A DNA stretch of 64,000 bases. Source: Protoeuglena noctilucae. Lineage: Eukaryota > Chlorophyta > Pedinophyceae > Marsupiomonadales > Marsupiomonadaceae. The notes below the pieces were generated by a model, which saw nothing but the letters and a program-made list of their open reading frames with translations, was not told the DNA's origin and did no database searches. A program made the position numbers and the translations under genes. The stretch's first letter is position 1. Every line of letters begins with the position of its first letter. The stretch is taken from assembly GCA_958009085.1 (NCBI GenBank), contig OY253681.1, positions 558,001 through 622,000 on the forward strand, read 5' to 3'. Of the stretch, positions 23,655-34,359 are shown in pieces.

Positions 23655-26600
23655 CTAATTGCCCGCAAGTCTCTTCGCGAAGTTGTCAAGGCTGAATTCG
23701 TCCTTGTACTTGTCGGCGTCCGCTCCCGCGCGCTCCAGCTCCGCCAGCGCCTCGGCCAGCGCGCTCTGCTTGGCCTTGCGCCGCCCCACCGACTCGGGGT
23801 CACTGAGCCCCAGCAGCGCGTCTGGCTCTGTGGGCAAGACAAGTCAAACAGATTCGGCACGCATGCCGCATCGAGGCCAGCAGCATCGCCAGCCCCCGGC
23901 CAACGACCAGCCCGCTGCGCGCCTTGCGCCCCCGACGGTGCGTCTCGCTTCCCATCGCCCTCAAAGAGATTGAGGAGCTGCGAGGTGTCCATGGACGACA
24001 GCGCCATGTTGTCGGCGTTGACGACCGCGTTCGCAACGTCGACCTTGAAGCGCTGTAGGGACATGATCTGCTCCTCCAGCGTCCCTTGGACCTGTGCATG
24101 ACGCATGGCATGCACGTCGCCAGGCACGGCACCGCACAGCAAAGCCTGGCACGGCACGGGCGCGAGCCACATCGCGGCAACTCACCAGGATGCGGTACAC
24201 GTTGACGGTGCGCCGCTGGCCCAAGCGGTGGGCGCGGTCCATGGCCTGCAGGTCCTTCATGGGGTTCCAATCGTGCTCCAGGAACACGACCGTGTCCGCC
24301 GACGTCAGGTTCAGGCCCAGGCCCCCCACGTGCGTCGTCAGGAGCATCTGCGTGGGTGGCAACCCGGGACCTCACAGCCCACACCCCAGTGGGCAGGCCA
24401 GGGCTGTGCCAAGCTCCCACGCACCACTGGCACGCTGGGGTCCTCGTTGAACTCCTTGACGACGCGGAAGCGCTGGGCAGCGTCGACGGAGCCGTCCAGC
24501 CGAACGCTCGGGACGCCCAGGGGCCGCAGCACGTCGGCCTCCACGAGGTCCAGCAGCGCACGGGACTGGGCAAAGACCAGGGCGCGGTGGCCACCCGCCT
24601 CGCTGCCCGCTACGGCCTGCGGGTAGATTTCGTAGAGCAATTTCGGCCCTGCATGTCCACCCAGGGCTGCGGGTCTCGCGGAGGTGCCAGCCATGTCCAA
24701 CGCCCCACCTCCTGCCCCTGCTCCTCCGAGGCCACCCCAATCCCGCAGTCCACCAGCAGCTCCTTGAGCGCCATGAGCTTGGGCGACTGCGCGACGTCGC
24801 GGAGGGCCGCTGCGACGGCCGTGGGGTCGCACGTCCCGAGCGCCTCTCTCGCGGCCTTGGCGTGGCCCGGGTCGGACAGATTGAGCGCGAGACCGGGGTG
24901 GCTGCAAACTTTCCGCATGACCTGGGGCGCAGCACAAGGGAGGGTGAGCTGCTTCACCCGAAATATGCACCGAAGATCACATGCCGCCGACCACCACGGG
25001 GGCCCAGTTATGGCCAGTCGTGGCATGCAGCCGGCGAACGACATTCTTCGGCTCTCACCTGGAGTGCCTGGAACACATGCGTCGTCTCCTTGCCCGATGC
25101 AGCTGAGCTCGACGGCCCCGGCTCCCCCCCTGCACCCCTGTCGCCCTCGTGCGCCCCACCCAGGCCCCTCGCCATGTCAAGCAGAGCCAGCTGCAGGGGC
25201 GTGGGGTCCACGAGGACGTCCTGGATGATCTTGGGAGGCAGGTCCTTGAGCACCTGGTCCTTGGTGCGCCGCAGAATGAACGGCATGACCTGCCTGTGAC
25301 GCAGGAGGGCCACGGGGGGATCACGGATGCGCTCGCATCCTCGCCGCATGAGTGCCTTTCGCCATGCGTTTCTCACTTATGCAGTTTGTCCAGCGCGAGG
25401 AGGCCCTCCTGTGCGTCCTTGACCCCCTTGCCCTGCCGCCGCGTCTCCTTCAGCGCCCTCCCGAACTTGGCGTTGAAGGCGCGCTGGGAGCCCAGGAAGC
25501 CGGGCATGAGGAAGTCGAAGATGCTCCAGAGCTCGAGGACGTCGTTCTGAATGGGGGTCCCCGACTGCAGAAAGGCTTGGACGCATCGAGCGTCAGGTGC
25601 TGCCGGGGGTCGGCAACGCCAGGTCGAGTCCATGCCCGTATGCCCGCACACGCACCAGCACCAGCCTGTGAGCCGCCACTAGGCGTTTGCAAGCCGCAGT
25701 CACGGCGCTCTTCGGGTTGCGGATGGCGTGGCCCTCGTCGAGGACGGCGTAGTCCCAGCTCCTGCTGGTGGCGACGGCCACATCCGCACGCAGGGACTCA
25801 TAGGACGTGACGGCGAGGTTGGGGGCGTTGGGGTTTGCCGAGAAGACCTGCGCAACGAGGATGTCAGTGATGGCGACGGGAGGTGCGGGGGAAGACGGGG
25901 TTAGGGCGCTGACCTTGCTGACCACGCACCTGGGCCCACAGACGCTGCCGTTCCACCCCGCTCCCCTGGATGGCGATGGGTCGGAGCACTCCCCCGGGGA
26001 TCCACCGGGACACCTCGTGAGCCCTGCGTGGCGCGTGAGGTGCAAGCATATGCGTGCCTCCAGCACTGGTCGCTAGTAATAGGCAGCCCTTGGCAAGCCC
26101 TGCCACGCGTGCCTGCGCCCCCAGACCACCTCAAGCCTCACCAGTGACCGACAAGAGTGGCCGGGCAGACGACCAGCGAGGGGAGGGGAGGCGGGGAGGT
26201 CCCGGGGTTGTCGCGCCATGCCTGGGCAGACTCGGCCGCACTGGAAGCCATGATGGCTGCGCTTTGGAGAGTCTTGCCCAGACCTGAGCGAAGGAGAACC
26301 GCAAACCTTCAAAGACCCGCGCAACATCCTCGGGAAAGCACTCCCTCCCTTCCCATGCAGCGAACAATGGCGGCCTCACCCATGTCGTCAGCGAGCACGC
26401 CGTGGAGATGGAAGTGCCGCAAGAAGGCCAGCCAGTTGATGCCATCCTGTTGGTAAGGCCGCAAATCCCCCGCAATCGCGACCGGCAACCTGCAGGACAC
26501 GCCAGCAGGCTGCATCACTCGGTGGCAACCCCCAGCCCTGCCATGCTCCCCTTCCAGCGCGCCCCGCACCGGTTGTCCTGAGCCTTGGAGTTGTCCAGCA

Positions 26601-29600
26601 CCTGCTCGACCAGACGCGACTCCTGGGCCAGTCGCTGCGCCAGGGCGGCGTCCAGGCCCTCGGGCGGGGTAGCGCCCTGGGCCAGCGCCAGCATGGGCAT
26701 GAGGCGGCCGAAGGTGGCGGAGGCGTAGGCGCGCATGTCGGGTTCGGGGTCGGACATGCGCGCGAGGAGGGGGGTGAGTAGCAGGGGGCTGTACGGCACC
26801 AGGTGCTGCGACGAGGCTGCCAGTAACGCGGTCAGACCCACGCCCCCACGGCGCGCGGCGGCGCTCGTCATGTCCGACATGACCGCAGGGATGGCCGCCA
26901 GGAGGTACGGGAGGACTAGGCGCGGGTGGCTGTCCGTGAGGGCCGCCAGGGCAGACGCCGCCGTGTCTCGCACGACCTGCGGCCAGCGTCCATCGACAGG
27001 CCAGGGTGGGTCGCCTGCACATCTGGAGTATCTATGATCGCCGCGCTTCTCCACGCACCTGCATCTCGTGCTTCAGGCACCGCAGGGCCTGGCCAAGCGT
27101 GGGCAGTGACCCCTGGACCAGCGCTGCACTGAGCGCGGCTGCCACGACGCGGAGGAGGTGCAGGGCGTCGAGGAGCGGCTGGACGGGGCCTGCGATGTGG
27201 GCGAACGGGGTAGGAGCGTGGCGGGACCAGCAGGGAGTGTGTGCGTGAGTGGTGTTGCTGCGCTGCTGACCCTCGCACCTGCCAAGAGGTCCTCAGGCGA
27301 CCGGCCTGGCGCAAGAGGACCCGTCAGACGCTCCCAGAGCGGGCTAGCGTGGATCGGCAGCTCGGCACCGAAGCGAGTGCACAGGGCACGCAGGGCCTCC
27401 TGGTCCCCCGACTTGGACCGCCACTGCCCGCCTGTCCCTGCGTCGATGCGACAACACCCTGTCGATGCATGCTGACAGCAATCGCAGCTTCAAATTCCCA
27501 AGTGGAGCTTCTTGCCAGCTCGCGCCCCTCACCTGCCGACGCTTCGCCGTTCGCGTCGCTCCCCTCCACGGCGTCGCCCTCCTGCGTGCCAGCCGGCGCC
27601 CCGGCTCGTGGCGCCTGCGTGGCTGTGCACGCCAGCTCGCAGACGTTGGCGATGATCTTCGCGTTGGGGCTCTTGGGCCGCGTGGAGCACTGGCTGACGA
27701 GCACCGCCAGTGCAAACGCCACATGCAACGCGAGCGTGGGGTCCGGCTCCCGGCGCACGGATGCCATCAGGGGCTGCGGACAGGTGGTGACCAGGTTGCC
27801 ATTCGAGCTTACGTGCTGCACCCCAACGCACAAGCTGGAACAGAGAGATCCACCCTCGCACACAGCCTGCTGACGCAGTACATCTGGTGCCCATGCCCCA
27901 CGCCGCTTCCTCGCCTGGATCAACGCATTGAGCTTCACGGGGAGCTCCCCGGCCACGACTGCTGCCGCTGCCAGCATCCCCGCCGCAGACACCGCCTGTG
28001 ACTCCAGCGCCGCGGCTGCCGTGCGTGCCGTGCCCAGCACCCGGTCCCACACGCGCACCGCCTGGGCCGCGGATGCTGCGCGGTCGCCGCCGGAGCTGGC
28101 CAGCGAGGCCAGGGAGGCGGGCGGCCCCGGCTCCAGGACTCGGAGCGCCAGCCGCGGATCAGGGGCGGCCAAGTCCAGCCCTTCCACCAGCGCCATGGGA
28201 CACCCCAGGGACTGGCACAGCCCGGACAAGGCCTGCATCTCCATCGACAGCACGCGAGTGTGCCCCTGGAGCTCCGGGCACAGCCCCCAAGGCCCAGACA
28301 CAGCGGCGAGGACGGCCGAGTGCATGGCGCCCACCTCCGGGACGTCCGCCAGGGTCCCCGAGGGACGCGAGCGTGCCCAGATCGTCTGCGCAGGCACAAA
28401 CCAGAACAAGCTTTCCATATTTGGTCGAACAACACAGGGAGGGCGCTCGGCGACGCTCCGACCCCTCACCAGCAGCAGGGACGCTGCAATCTTGGGGCTC
28501 CATGCTGCCCCCCTCAGCGCACCCCCCACGGTCGACGCCACCGCTTCCCGCAGAACCCTCTCCTCCCCCGGACAGCCCCCCGCATCCGCCATCGCCACGA
28601 TCGCCTCCGCCACCGCCACCGCCGCCTCCATCGGGGCGCGGGCCCCAGAGCCCACCTCAAAGCCACGCCCGCAGCGCCCCATGCTACCCGAGCAGGCGAG
28701 GAAAGACTCGGCCAGGTCCTGCCCTACCACGGACCCTCGCGGCAGGGACATGAGCCCGAGCCACCGGGGCAAGCGCTTTGCCACGTCCGCGGGCGCCCCC
28801 GCCGTAATGCTGACGGCACCCGCTAGGGCAGGCACTGTGCCTGCCGCAGCACGCACCACCTCCGCCTCTTGCTCCGTCGTCAACACCTGCACAAGTGCCT
28901 GGCCGATGGTACCGAGGACCCCCGGCAGCCACCGCTTCGTGACAGCGCTGCCAGGCGCGACGGGGCGCTCCAGCAGGCCCCTGAGGCACGACAGGGCGGC
29001 CAAGCGGACGGAGACGATGTGATGGAAGCAGAAGGGAAGCGTGCGGGGCAAGAGGGACGCGCGGTCCAGCTCCGGCACGTGGCCGAACGCGTGCATGTCG
29101 CCGAGGGCCATCATGGCGCTGGCTGGGAAGGAGTTGAGCTCGTCCTCTATCGCCAGGGCTCGCTCGAGCTGCGGAGAGAGCGCGGAGGCAAGTGCTCATG
29201 CGGAATGGTGGCGACCCCTTGTGGGTCTGGTCAGCCGTCCAGCAGGCGCTCACCGCTGCCACCACGCGCTTCAGGTATCCCGCGGCCCTCGGCCGGAACA
29301 AAGCTGGCAGGACCGGCTTCAGGCACTGCGCCGCCACCGCCTGACACATGTCCGGGTCCCGCTCCAGCCCTGCAGCCACCGCCCCCAGCACCGCATCTAC
29401 CGCGGATGCCATCCCGTCAGCCGGCGGGCCACCCCCGCCCTGACCCGCGAAGCCCTCTTCTGCCTTCACAGCACCCTGGCCGTCCCCCACCGGCCCGCTT
29501 GCGCCCGTGTCCGCGCTTAGGAGCGCAGCCTGCACGGCTGCTCCCACGTACTTGATCCCCAGCAGGCCCCCGTGCTGCGTCTCCCAGCCCTCGCTGACAC

Positions 29601-31900
29601 GCGCCGCCATCTGCCCCAGCTTGAGCAGCAGCTGCTCCAGCTGATCGCGCTCCAAGGCCCGGGCGACCACCCCCAGGGCCTGGGCTGCCGTCTCGCTCAC
29701 TGGGGCGGTCACCTGCGACGTGGGACCGGACCACAGGGGCTGTCACAGGTCATGGCCATCTCCCAAACCATGCTAATTGGCCAGAGCCAGGCACGGGCAG
29801 CAGCGACAGACGCCACTTGTACATTGCGCCATGCCACGCCCAGGAGCACTCGCCTGGGAGTCCTGGATGTCCGTCAGCCTGTCGATGGCCAGAACCACGC
29901 ACAGCCGCACAACGCAGTTCTCCATCCACACTCGGTGGCGGCGGGCCTCCTCCGCGGCCATGGGGGCGTCGGAACCGTGCGCAAACATCAGCCCCGGCCC
30001 TGCGTGATGGGTAACAAGGGTGCAATCGCATCTAACAGCCCCATCACAGGGCGGCACGTGAATAGAGGTGGTTATATATGCTGATACAACTCACCATCTT
30101 CCTTCTTCACGGCCCTCGCCGCTCTCTTCCCCGCTTCCGCGCCTGCCGGCTGGGCGTCCCATGCATGTCGGCTGGCCCCACACCCCTTGGCGTGCCATGT
30201 GAGGATGTCCCGCAGTGCCGCAGCTGCCCCGTGGCGCACCTCCCAGCACGGATCCAGGAGCGCATGGTGGAGTTCGTTGCACAGCGTCTGGAAAGGCCAT
30301 CGCCCTGCCAGGATGGCCTGGTGCTCCTGCATGCGATGCAAACCAAATGGCATCCAGCAATCACTTAAAGCCCGCTTTACAAATGCAACGGCCTTCTCCC
30401 CATCTCGTCACCTTCGCTGAGTCCACCTCTGCGCCAATATTGCCCCAGATGAAACCGTCGTCTCCAGGCACATCCTTGCCACCATCTGCACCCTTCTTCC
30501 ACTTCCCTGCGCCAAGGACATGCAGATCGAGCTTCGATGGCCGCAGCCCACGACTCCGGAACGCAACGGACGATTGACAGGCGACAACACCGCCGCCACC
30601 CGCCTGCCGTGGCGACCATCGTGCTCGTGGCAGCCCTGCGCTTCAGCCTCGCCCGCTCGCGCGTCGACATCTGCAGGGCTGACTGCGACATAAACACGCA
30701 GGAATGAGCGTTCATCACCGTCTGCTCATCGCCTAGTACCCAGGCCATGACAGATCAGCATCGGGTATGCAGAGCATCATGCCACAGTTGTGCCCCACAC
30801 TGCGCTCGGCATTCCGAGGCCGGAACCCCACCTGCAAGGCGTCCGCAGCCCCGCCCTTCTCCTCCTCCCCGCCCGTGTCTGCCGCCTCGTCCTCCCGCAT
30901 CACGTCCTCCTCCCCCACCCCCACGATGTCTGCAGGCATCGACAAGTGACCATGGCCCCTCGCACTGCACCCCACCTCTACTCCCACCTGATTTAATCCC
31001 CTCTCGCCTTGAATCCCCAGCGTGCTGTCCAGGTCCTCCAAATCCAGCTCTCGCAGCAACCGCCTCCGCAGCTGACGCTTGCGTTCCGCGGGCGGCAGGG
31101 ACCGCAGGGACCGCTCCCAGTCGCTCTGCTGCTTCATAGGACCCTTCACGAGCTCGATGCCGCTCCCGACGACGGCGTCCACGTCAAAGCCCGACAGGGT
31201 CAGCAGCTCCCCATCGTTCGCAGGGTCGGACGGGCTCGGCCCATTCGACTCCGCATCGGGACCGCCCGCGCCACCCACGGAGGGCCAGAGGTCGACCGTG
31301 GGCGGGTGGGGGAAGAAGCGGGCCATGAGGCCCAGGGCATCGGCGGCAGCCATGCGCGTGTCCCAGTCCCGGTGGCACAACAAGGGCGCGATCCTCCACT
31401 GGAAGGACATCAGGTGGTCCGGCGACGAACGGCACAGCTCCGCGAGCTGGCGGCCCGCCTCACGCTTGACATCCGCGGTCGTGCCCTCTGGGGGAAAGCA
31501 GCATCGGCGGTCGGTCAAGGTCGCCACTCCGGGGAGCCCACGCGCTGCGCATGAGGCAGTCCCTACAGTCGCCAGCCACCGTCGGCATGTGAGGAGACTA
31601 CGCATGCATTGGGCGAGTCCCCAGGGCTTCGAAAGACCCCGAGGGAAGGAGCACGATCCAAGGGAAGGGGCGCCTGACTGTTTGCGCGAGTCGTTGCGAG
31701 AGGACAGCAGCTCTTCGCGTTATCAAACACATCACCAATTCGCCACGATGAGCAGGGGATCGAAAAGCCGGCGATGGGCCTCTATAAAGCAGGCCCAAAC
31801 CTACCGCTGCCTCTTGGACGCTAGGCGCTTCGAAGCAGCACGCACCCGTGAGGACGCGCACCAGGCGCTGTACGCGCGTGCCACCCTTAGCTTCAGACAT
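23655..31900 (-). CDS. BTAF1: BTAF1/MOT1 Swi2/Snf2 ATPase that removes TBP from DNA
   Basis: Swi2/Snf2-family ATPase that dissociates TATA-binding protein from promoters. The start at 31900 reads [18 protein letters not shown] and, across an intron, [18 protein letters not shown], matching the MOT1 N-terminus. HWDTR-like [14 protein letters not shown] begins a long HEAT-repeat array (about 31500-26500). The motor starts with [29 protein letters not shown], joined across an intron to the Walker [14 protein letters not shown] (about 26400-26240). The Walker B box is DEGH ([14 protein letters not shown]), then [76 protein letters not shown] and [18 protein letters not shown]. The C-terminus ([47 protein letters not shown]) is diagnostic of MOT1. 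About twenty introns are present; exon edges are not all fixed. Confidence 0.94.
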
Positions 31901-32534
31901 TTCGGTGACGCGCGGCAACTACGGTCGTCAGGGCCGGCATGACGTCGGCGTCCCTGCTGGGGATGGCGCTGTGCCCGCGCTCCAGACAGCGACTTGGAGA
32001 CTTGTGCGGATACCTGATGCTTTAGCATTCCCGCTGGCGAGCACAGGGCGTCTGGCAAGGTGTGATGTCGGTGTCTGGCAAGCCGCAGATCCCCGATCCT
32101 CATTCGCCCGCGAAAGCGGTATGCAAACGAGTTCGCGGACATCTGCAACTGTCAGCTGGGAAGGGAAACAAGCTTGGAAACGCATAGATTGCAGTGTGGT
32201 CCACGTCTGGCCCTGCGCGTCTGCGATCTCGACACCGGTCGCTCAGCGGTCTCGTCGTGTGCACGATGGGAAGTCCTGGCGACTTCCCGTTGCGAAGGGC
32301 GCTCGATCATGCCCGCATGGGCTTGGAGGCGTCGGTTGCGAGGGCGGTCGCTGCAGGGCAACGGTGCGTCTCGCCGGCGTGACCGACGTCCGTGCATGCG
32401 CTGCCTCGTTCACGTTCTATATTCCAGGCACTCGATCCTGGTGTGGGCATGCTTAGTGAGGCTCCTACCGGCCCTCGCCAGGGTTGCACGGCGTGCAAGC
32501 AGGTACCACGGCCTTCCTTCGGCGCAGTCTTGCC
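31901..32534. promoter_or_regulatory. Divergent intergenic region between BTAF1 and TIC22
   Basis: A 634-base gap separates the divergent starts and probably contains both promoters. It is less GC-biased than the flanking exons. I recognise no gene, repeat or RNA in it. Confidence 0.4.
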
Positions 32535-34354
32535 ATGGATGCTTCTCGACGGATCGACGAAGCGTGCTGCAGCTTGTGCGCGGGGCTGGCGAGCGTCGCA
32601 GACGACTTGATGCGCCGACTCCCGCAGCCGCAACGTCTGGGAGCGCTGCCTCATGCACTGGTGAGGGCAGGTCGGCTTGGTCTCCGCCTGGGAAGCAGCT
32701 GACGTGGAAGTTGCGCTCGTAATTGACTGGATGGGTATTGAGCGACGGCCCGACAGGGCCGGCCCAGGTGTCGTTGCTCAGCATCGCCTGTGCCGGCTTC
32801 CCTGCAGCCCTCCCCGGCATCGGTGACGCTGGCCTCCCAGCGACTCAATCCTTGCGTAGGAGACGTCGCTCTCGAGCCCGAATTCATCCGCTCCCGCCTC
32901 CAAGCCATCAGCGTCTTCACGGTCGTGAACGCCGAGTCGGGTGAGCCACGGCTGCGCCTGTGCCACTGGGAGCTGGGAGAGGGGGCCAGGGAAAGACTGA
33001 GGCGAGGGGGGCGCATGAGCGCAGAATTGGTCATCGTATATTCCGCCTTGAGGCACCCACAGAGTTCGTGCTCATCAGCGGCGAGGAGAATGCCAACCAA
33101 GCGGGGCCGCAGCTGGGGCTCTTCTTCTTCAGGCGGGTAGCGTGGCCGCAAGTTGATCCGCGGCTATGCTTGCGACGCATATGAGCTCCGTTACACCTTG
33201 CTGCTGCACTCGTGCCCTCCGCAGGCAGCGGGATGCCGAGTCCCTGGTGGAGTCGATCGCGGAGGCGGCGCCCTCCCTGGCCAAGACGACTCGCATCATC
33301 AAGGTCTCCATGGATCGCGTTTACGATTTCCTGCGATCGCCGGACGCCGCGGCACTCAAGGATGTGGGGTTCCGGCTGGTCCCGGACCTCACAGAGGTGA
33401 TGCGCGCTGGCAACAGATTGCAGAGGCTGCTGGACGAGATGGGGGCGGCTCTGGACTGGGACTGTCGACATGCGGCATGCGCGGAGAGCTTCTCCGTTCC
33501 TGCTAAACATGCAGGTCAGCTGTGCTCTGAGCATGACGGCCGGGCCCAATGCCTCGCCCACGATGTCCTTCCAAGGGGTGCCCCTCTTCCAGGCAGAGGG
33601 CTTGTCCGTCAAACAGGGAGGATCAAAGTACTACCCCTTGTTCCTGTCCAAGGCGAGGAGTTTGGATGACTGTCAGATGGGGTGGCATTCGATGGGCGCT
33701 TGGATTGTCTTTGAGCGAGACCGGCGCGGCGAGCTTCTGTGGACATGCGCTCCTCCGCAGACGGACTTGGATGTGGCGGTGCGGTCGGCGCAGGACACGC
33801 GGCTGCTGGGGCGCATCAAGCAGCAGGAGGAGAGGGTGAAGGACATCCGGTGAGCGGAGGGGGGCCTGGACTTGTGCCACTTTGCGAGTGGGTAGTCCTC
33901 GAGGGTTCCCACGTTCGATATATGACCGTTGTCCTCATGGCCGTCGATTCCAGGGCGGAGATCGACAAGCTCAAGGCGGACCACCGGCGGGCCAAGAACG
34001 AGCGCCAGAAGAACCGTTTCGCGATCAAGCTCGAGAAGGCGGAGCTGAGGTTCAAGAAGGCGGAGAAGCGGCTCAGGGACACGCGGGCGAGGCTGAGCCC
34101 ACCCAAGGCGAGGCAGGACGGGGGGCGGCTCGCATGGCTTCCTGTCCGTGCCATGCAGCTCGGGCCATGCCTGTTGGGGAAGTTATGCACTGCAGGTGGA
34201 AGTGGGGATCCTCGAGGACGTCATCAGCCGCATGGAGCAGGACACCTCGGGGGAGTGGACCGGGGTGATGTTCGTGCCTCCCGGGCAGCTGAGCACGCGG
34301 AGGGACGCCGCAGGGCAGCGGGCCAAGGGGACGACGTTGAAGATTGCCGCATGA
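32535..34354 (+). CDS. TIC22: TIC22-like chloroplast protein-import factor with inserted coiled coil
   Basis: TIC22 acts in the intermembrane space of the chloroplast envelope during protein import. The start at 32535 gives MDASRRIDEACCSLC. Exon 2 (32808-32940) holds EFIRSRLQAISVFTVVNAES and exon 3 (from 33063) EFVLISGEENANQAGPQLGL, matching the first TIC22 half. RDAESLVESIAEAAP, KVSMDRVYDF and FRLVPDLTE follow. The second half begins SFQGVPLFQAEGLSVKQG and continues YYPLFLSK. An in-frame, stop-free intron at 33653-33760 starts GCGAGG; removing it gives LFLSKTDLDVAVRSAQ, the usual SK-x-DL pattern. The domain is then interrupted by a highly charged coiled coil (RIKQQEERVKDIRAEIDKLK to KKAEKRLRDTRARL, about 33800-34100). 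It resumes with VEVGILEDVISRMEQ and VMFVPPGQL before the stop at 34354. That insertion is not usual in TIC22. The N-terminus is not a clear transit peptide. Confidence 0.85.
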
Positions 34355-34359
34355 GCTTG

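Noticed and set aside
33131-33228. A GC donor in TIC22 (AG|GCGGGT at 33133)
   Set aside because: A GT donor at 33137 with the acceptor ending at 33228 gives the same protein length and an equally good sequence, so this intron was not counted among the GC-AG set.
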